Assembly: GCA_041674745.1 (NCBI GenBank)
Contig: JBAYVD010000015.1
Coordinates: forward strand, 1-64,000
DNA: 64,000 nt
Source of the DNA: UBA2040 sp041674745
GTDB taxonomy: Bacteria; Bacteroidota; Bacteroidia; Flavobacteriales_D; Crocinitomicaceae
Direction: 5' to 3'
Shown: positions 60,127 to 64,000 of the stretch, piece after piece
Numbering within the stretch: position 1 is the first letter of the stretch
Layout: every line of letters starts with the position of its first letter
The notes under the pieces: generated by a model
Database searches by the model: none
The model's input: only the letters and a program-made list of their open reading frames with translations
Told to the model about the DNA's origin: nothing
Made by a program: the position numbers and the translations under genes

Positions 60127-61202
60127 TGCTGAGTATACTCGACAAATATATCATCCGAAAGTTTTTAACGACTTTCTTTTTCATGCTCGGCATCATTATG
60201 TTGCTGGCCATGGTTTTTGATATTGCCGAGCGTTTAGGTGAATTTTTAGGCAACAAAGCCACAATGACAGATATTATTTTGGGATATTATCTGAACTTCT
60301 TACTCTATTATGGCAATACTTATTCATCGATGATTATTTTCATCGCGGTGATTTGGTTTACGGCCAAAATGGCGCAGGAAACGGAAATTATTCCCATTCT
60401 CAATTCTGGTCGACCGTTCAATCGGTTTTTACGCCCCTACATGATTGCGGCCACGGTCTTGATGCTTATTTCCTTGTTCATGAATCATCTGGTTTTGCCA
60501 CGCTCCAACAAAGTTCGATTGGATTTTGAAGAAAAATACTACCGCGATGCACACCATGTGGAAGATTACCATGCGGAATTTCCAGGAAATCGGGTCGTTT
60601 ATTATACTTCCTTCAATGGCAATGACAACATTATCAATGATTTCGTGCTGGAGCAATGGACCGATAAAAACGAAATTCGTTATTTCATCAAAAGTAGAAC
60701 GGCCAAGAATATTCCGCAGACCAATAAGTGGAAATTGGTGGATTACTACGAAAAGTATTATTCAGATACGTCGGATCAAATCGTGCAAGGGAAGGAAAAA
60801 ATTGTCGAGTTTGATTTCAATCTGGAAGACATGGCCGCACGCGAAAACGTAGTGGAATCCTTAACTTACAGTGAATTAAAGAAATTTATCAAACGCGAAC
60901 GGCAAAAAGGTTCCAGCAACATTCCCATGTATGAATTAGAATTGTACCAACGGACAACGCTACCCTTTTCAACCTACATTCTGACCATCATTGGCGTTTC
61001 GGTTGCCAGTCGGAAAAAACGAGGCGGAATCGGGGTGAACATTGCCATAGGATTGGGCATTGTTTTCATTTATATTTTTGCCATGAAAATAACCGCCGTG
61101 GCTGCCGTAAATGTTGGTTTCCCTACAATTATTGCGTCTTGGGTGCCGAATGCCATCTTCTGCGGAGTGGCTTATTTACTTTATAGAAATGCGGTACGGT
61201 AG
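60126..61202 (+). CDS. LptF/LptG family lipopolysaccharide export permease
   Basis: A 358-residue YjgP/YjgQ-type permease of the LPS transport machine (LptBFG), with three N-terminal helices (~15-120), a periplasmic beta-jellyroll (~125-255) and three C-terminal helices (~270-355). Marks include 'LSILDKYIIRKFLTTFFFML' at the start and 'LYQRTTLPFSTYILTIIGVS' and 'KKRGGIGVNIAIGLGIVF' near the end. LptF and LptG cannot be told apart here. It is coupled to tgt by a TAATG overlap. A repeat-like stretch begins just after its stop. Confidence 0.93.
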   Translation: MLSILDKYIIRKFLTTFFFMLGIIMLLAMVFDIAERLGEFLGNKATMTDIILGYYLNFLLYYGNTYSSMIIFIAVIWFTAKMAQETEIIPILNSGRPFNRFLRPYMIAATVLMLISLFMNHLVLPRSNKVRLDFEEKYYRDAHHVEDYHAEFPGNRVVYYTSFNGNDNIINDFVLEQWTDKNEIRYFIKSRTAKNIPQTNKWKLVDYYEKYYSDTSDQIVQGKEKIVEFDFNLEDMAARENVVESLTYSELKKFIKRERQKGSSNIPMYELELYQRTTLPFSTYILTIIGVSVASRKKRGGIGVNIAIGLGIVFIYIFAMKITAVAAVNVGFPTIIASWVPNAIFCGVAYLLYRNAVR

Positions 61203-61203
61203 T

Positions 61204-61292
61204 TTGAAACTTCAGATTGCAGATGGAAGACGCCAGACGTCAAAAAATAGACGTAAGACGCTAGGTGCTAATTTTCAGACTTCAGCGTCTAA
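61204..61292. repeat. Short degenerate repeat tract (CTTCAGA/AGACG units)
   Basis: Simple, slightly diverged units (ACTTCAGATTGCAGATGGAAG, GACGCCAGACGTC, GACGTAAGACGC, CAGACTTCAGCGTC) fill the gap between the LPS permease stop and the next gene. They happen to keep the downstream frame open but read as low-complexity basic sequence, not as protein. Confidence 0.5.
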
Positions 61293-61293
61293 T

Positions 61294-62067
61294 GTGGATG
61301 ATTTTTCAGGTTGGAAGGGAATTGGTCTCGTTTTCTTGTGCTTTTTATTTCTTCCAACGTTTCATTCGCAAGTAGTGAACATCGAAAACAAACGGATTTA
61401 CGACGATACGACGGGTTGGAGTGGAAATGTGAGTGGTGCTTTTTCGGCGATTCAAAACCAAGATTTGTTGTTTTCAGCCAATTTTCGACCGACAGCCCAA
61501 TACAAAACCAAAAAACAAAATTATTTTCTCATCGGCGACTTTGTGTATTCAAAAGGAAAACAACAGTTGTACGCCAATTCGGGCATGTTTCATTTTCGAT
61601 TTGCGCAGCGGATCAAGCAAAGTCCTTGGAAATGGGAATCCTATTTGCAAATTCAATACAATCAATTGCTCGACCAACAATACCGAGCTTTGGCGGGAAC
61701 CGGTTTGCGTTGGAAATTTTACGACCATAAAAATTGGAAATTCTTCGTGGGAAGCTCTACGTTTTATGAAAAAGAAGAAATTCGTACTTCGGGTTTACTG
61801 AACGAAAATTTTCGTTGGAGCAATTACCTTTCTTGGTTCATCAACCCAAAATCCAATTTCAGTTTCTCTGGCGCCACGTATTATCAACCGATGTGGGCTA
61901 ATTTCAACGATTACCGAATCTTAGGCCAATATACACTCTCGTTCAAAGTAACGAAACATTTCAGCGTGAAAACAGATTTCATGTTCTTTCACGACACGCG
62001 TCCAGCGGCAGGTGTGCGCAATACGATTTTCTCCACCACGTTTGGGTTTGCTTTGCAGCTGAAGTAG
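61294..62067 (+). CDS. DUF481-like outer-membrane beta-barrel protein
   Basis: An exported beta-barrel protein of about 258 residues; I am unsure of the exact family (closest to DUF481). A signal peptide ('GIGLVFLCFLFLPTFHSQ') is followed by strand-rich sequence ('GNVSGAFSAIQNQDLLF', 'NYFLIGDFVYSKGKQQLYA', 'LAGTGLRWKFYDHKNWKFFV', 'LGQYTLSFKVTKHFSVKTDF') and a C-terminal 'TFGFALQLK'. The start is uncertain: the frame is open back to 61111, inside the LPS permease gene, and ATG 61189 is possible. I chose GTG 61294 because it places the signal peptide at the N-terminus and leaves out the repeat tract. Confidence 0.7.
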   Translation: MDDFSGWKGIGLVFLCFLFLPTFHSQVVNIENKRIYDDTTGWSGNVSGAFSAIQNQDLLFSANFRPTAQYKTKKQNYFLIGDFVYSKGKQQLYANSGMFHFRFAQRIKQSPWKWESYLQIQYNQLLDQQYRALAGTGLRWKFYDHKNWKFFVGSSTFYEKEEIRTSGLLNENFRWSNYLSWFINPKSNFSFSGATYYQPMWANFNDYRILGQYTLSFKVTKHFSVKTDFMFFHDTRPAAGVRNTIFSTTFGFALQLK

Positions 62068-62078
62068 TTTTTTTTGAG

Positions 62079-62133
62079 CCACAGATTACGCTAATTTTCT
62101 CAGAAAATATCCTTTTAATTTGTGGAATCTGCG
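62079..62133. other. Imperfect inverted repeat between convergent genes
   Basis: Outer arms related to ACAGATTACGCTAATT and, inverted, AATTTGTGGAATCTGCGGT, with an inner perfect 7+1+7 dyad ATTTTCT-C-AGAAAAT (62094-62108). It could form a hairpin and act as a weak terminator, or be a remnant of a dispersed repeat. Confidence 0.4.
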
Positions 62134-62168
62134 GTATTGAAAAGATCCATGAACAAATTATAGCTGCC

Positions 62169-64000
62169 CTAAGAAACAAACGACAATTTTTCCAATTCCA
62201 CTTTCATGCGCATGAAACCGAAGAGAACCACCACATTTTCGCCTGTGATACTTTCCACTGTTCCAGATTGACGAGTCGCGATGAGTCGCACGCGGGAACC
62301 TTCTTTGATTTTGTGGCGTTCGTGTTGGTCTTTTTCGGGCGCCACCACTTTTGGTTTTTTGTTGCTTACTTTTTGTTTTTCAACGAGTAAAACCTTGCGT
62401 TTTTCTTCTTTTTTGGTTTTTTCTACCTTCAAGTATTTCAAAACTTCGTCCAAAAGTGGTTGGTTGGCGCCTTTTTTGCGGATATTGGTTTTGTACAAAT
62501 CAATGAAAGCCAGCATCTTTTTACCTGCGTTCAGGTAATTGTTGTTTTTTTCGGCGTTGTCTTGAAGTGTTTTCAGTTTTTCGTCAAATTGCGCCTGTTT
62601 TTTGGTGTAGGTCAAGCGCGCTTCTTCCGCTTTTTCTTGCGCGTCGATGTGCTCTTGGTTGAGGCGTTGCAAGTAGGTTTTTTCCTTTTGCAATTCACTC
62701 AACAATTTGTCCATGCGGATTTTTTGCTGGTCGGTGCGCAATTTTGCTTCTTCAATAATTTCCTTTGGAATGCCATTGATTTGTGCCACTTCAAAGGTGA
62801 AACTACTGCCGGGTTGTCCGATAGAAAATTTGTACAAAGGCGCCAAGGTTTCGGTGTCAAACAACATGCAACCGTTGATGGCATTGCGCAATTGATCGGC
62901 TTTCAGTTTGATGTTGGCGTAGTGCGTGGTAATTACCCCAAAGGCTTTTCGGTTGTACAATTCCTCGAAGAAAACTTCCGCCAAAGCACCACCCAAATCA
63001 GGATCGGAACCTGTTCCAAATTCATCGAGCAAAAGCAAAGTTCGTTTGTTGGTGACGTTTAAGAAATGCTTCATCCGTTTCAAACGATAGGAATAGGTAC
63101 TCAACTCATTTTCGATGGATTGATTGTCACCAATGTCGGTCAATATGGTATTGAAAAAGAACATTTTACTATTCGGATTCACCGGAACCATCAAACCCGA
63201 TTGCAACATCACTTGCAGCAAGCCAACGGTTTTTAGCGTAATACTTTTCCCACCTGCATTCGGACCTGAAATCACCAACATTCGACTGAATTTGTCCATT
63301 TTCAGGTGCTGCGGAAAGGTTGGTTTACCCAAATTGGTATTGGATTTGCGCAAAATAGGGTGGAAGGCATCAATCAATTCCAGTTCAGAATCTTTGTTGA
63401 TATTGGGCAAAACACCTTTTAATTCCAGTGCCAAACGCGTTTTTGCATTGATGAAATCCAATTCCGTCAGCAAAACTTGGTAGGCGGCAATCAAATCAGC
63501 GTGTTGCGCAACTTCTTTTGTGAGCGCCTTGAGAATCACCAAAATCTCTTTTCGTTCTTCGTCGAGTTGTATGTCGTATTCGCGGTTGAGTTCTAGATTG
63601 ATTTGTGGTTCCACAAAGGTCATGGAACCGGATTTACTCGAACCCATTACATTGCCTTCTACTTTCCTTTTGTGCGTGGAGACAATCGTTAAAACCCGTC
63701 TGTCATTGATGAAAGCTTCTTTCGTGTCCCCGAGAATATTTTCTTTGGACAAGCGCCGAATTTCTTTGTCGAAATTTCGGTTGATTTTCACTTTCAACGA
63801 TTTCAGGGAATTACGAATTTCCAGCAGCGTGGGCGAAGCATCGTCTTTGATTTCTCCTTTTCGATCAAAAACTTTGTCGATGGCTTGGATGATTTCTTCG
63901 GTGAAAAAAACGGAATGCAAAAGCCCCGAAAGCTCCGGAAATTCCTTTTCTCGCTTGTCGAAGAAATAGATGATTCGGTTGACCAAATAGGAAGCTTGCG
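62169..64000 (-). CDS. mutS2: MutS2 family ATPase (N-terminal part outside window)
   Basis: The C-terminal ~610 residues of a MutS2-type protein; the frame is open to the window edge. Core features: Walker A 'ISGPNAGGKSITLKTVG', Walker B 'TLLLLDEFGTGSDPDLGG', 'VITTHYANIKLKADQLRNA', then a long coiled coil ('LLSELQKEKTYLQRLNQEH', 'KKQAQFDEKLKTLQ') and a KOW-like barrel ('IKEGSRVRLIATRQSGTVES'). MutS2 acts on branched DNA or collided ribosomes rather than in mismatch repair. The protein stops right after the KOW-like part with no C-terminal Smr nuclease domain. Confidence 0.93.
   Translation of the reverse strand, partial: QASYLVNRIIYFFDKREKEFPELSGLLHSVFFTEEIIQAIDKVFDRKGEIKDDASPTLLEIRNSLKSLKVKINRNFDKEIRRLSKENILGDTKEAFINDRRVLTIVSTHKRKVEGNVMGSSKSGSMTFVEPQINLELNREYDIQLDEERKEILVILKALTKEVAQHADLIAAYQVLLTELDFINAKTRLALELKGVLPNINKDSELELIDAFHPILRKSNTNLGKPTFPQHLKMDKFSRMLVISGPNAGGKSITLKTVGLLQVMLQSGLMVPVNPNSKMFFFNTILTDIGDNQSIENELSTYSYRLKRMKHFLNVTNKRTLLLLDEFGTGSDPDLGGALAEVFFEELYNRKAFGVITTHYANIKLKADQLRNAINGCMLFDTETLAPLYKFSIGQPGSSFTFEVAQINGIPKEIIEEAKLRTDQQKIRMDKLLSELQKEKTYLQRLNQEHIDAQEKAEEARLTYTKKQAQFDEKLKTLQDNAEKNNNYLNAGKKMLAFIDLYKTNIRKKGANQPLLDEVLKYLKVEKTKKEEKRKVLLVEKQKVSNKKPKVVAPEKDQHERHKIKEGSRVRLIATRQSGTVESITGENVVVLFGFMRMKVELEKLSFVS

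Noticed and set aside
62460..63062. Plus-strand 200-codon open frame antisense to mutS2
   Set aside because: Phe/Val/Gln-rich shadow of the coiled-coil and ATPase coding strand, with no independent signal.
1..64000. tRNA or rRNA genes, prophage, integrase or insertion sequence
   Set aside because: No T-loop-like GTTCGAATC context with a matching acceptor stem, no transposase or integrase protein and no phage gene block were found by eye; a covariance-model scan would be decisive.

Overview
The window looks like the chromosome of a marine or freshwater Bacteroidota, most likely order Flavobacteriales (a Crocinitomicaceae/Fluviicola-like lineage is my best guess). The reasons are four large secreted proteins with the 'gliding motility-associated' C-terminal domain, one with the short type A sorting tail of the type IX secretion system (T9SS), a PorP/SprF plus OmpA pair, promoters of the TTG-N19/20-TAnnTTTG type, absence of Shine-Dalgarno sites, AT-rich intergenes and a full Na+-NQR operon. 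No phage, transposase, CRISPR array, rRNA or tRNA gene was seen.

Layout. 1-3782: end of a giant HYR-repeat adhesin, then PorP/SprF and an OmpA/PD40 protein (T9SS surface-protein locus). 3853-7276: proline catabolism gene pruA, a divergent TPR protein, and apaG. 7449-13585: nqrABCDEF with promoter and terminator. 13688-17854: a small beta-barrel protein, a GNAT enzyme, a family 9 glycosyltransferase and a fibronectin-type T9SS cargo. 17925-21381: a nitronate monooxygenase and two paired M16 peptidases in one operon. 21530-30633: three more T9SS cargo proteins, an M42 aminopeptidase and a duplicated gene-tail/terminator segment. 30659-36518: a membrane protein, an operon with an RlpA-cytochrome c fusion, a small cytochrome, a CoA transferase and a GNAT protein, then tex; two copies of a MITE-like repeat lie here. 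36519-43575: a PafA-like phosphatase, an AlbA_2 protein, a tiny basic protein, an M90-type peptidase, a CPA2 antiporter and an RsmF-like methyltransferase, followed by a 750-bp repeat-filled intergene. 43576-47434: tilS, pabB-like and plsC-like genes. 47520-49876: a tandemly duplicated, partly decayed lipoprotein plus 'coathanger' cassette. 49888-55719: a complete RND efflux operon. 55914-64000: an unknown protein, rsmG, an ECF sigma factor and a glycosyltransferase (one operon), then tgt, an LptF/G permease and a DUF481-like protein, and mutS2 running off the window.

The most unusual content is (1) the RlpA-cytochrome c fusion next to a stand-alone paralogue of its haem domain; (2) the duplicated lipoprotein/coathanger cassette behind a promoter whose -7 element lies inside a perfect 16-bp palindrome; (3) a TIR-bounded repeat with 73-bp internal units, one copy of which appears to supply a promoter; (4) five genes whose -7 element sits exactly 4 nt before the start codon, which predicts leaderless mRNAs; and (5) a duplicated 3' gene tail plus terminator flanking a T9SS cargo gene. 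I did not find a convincing wholly new multi-gene system.
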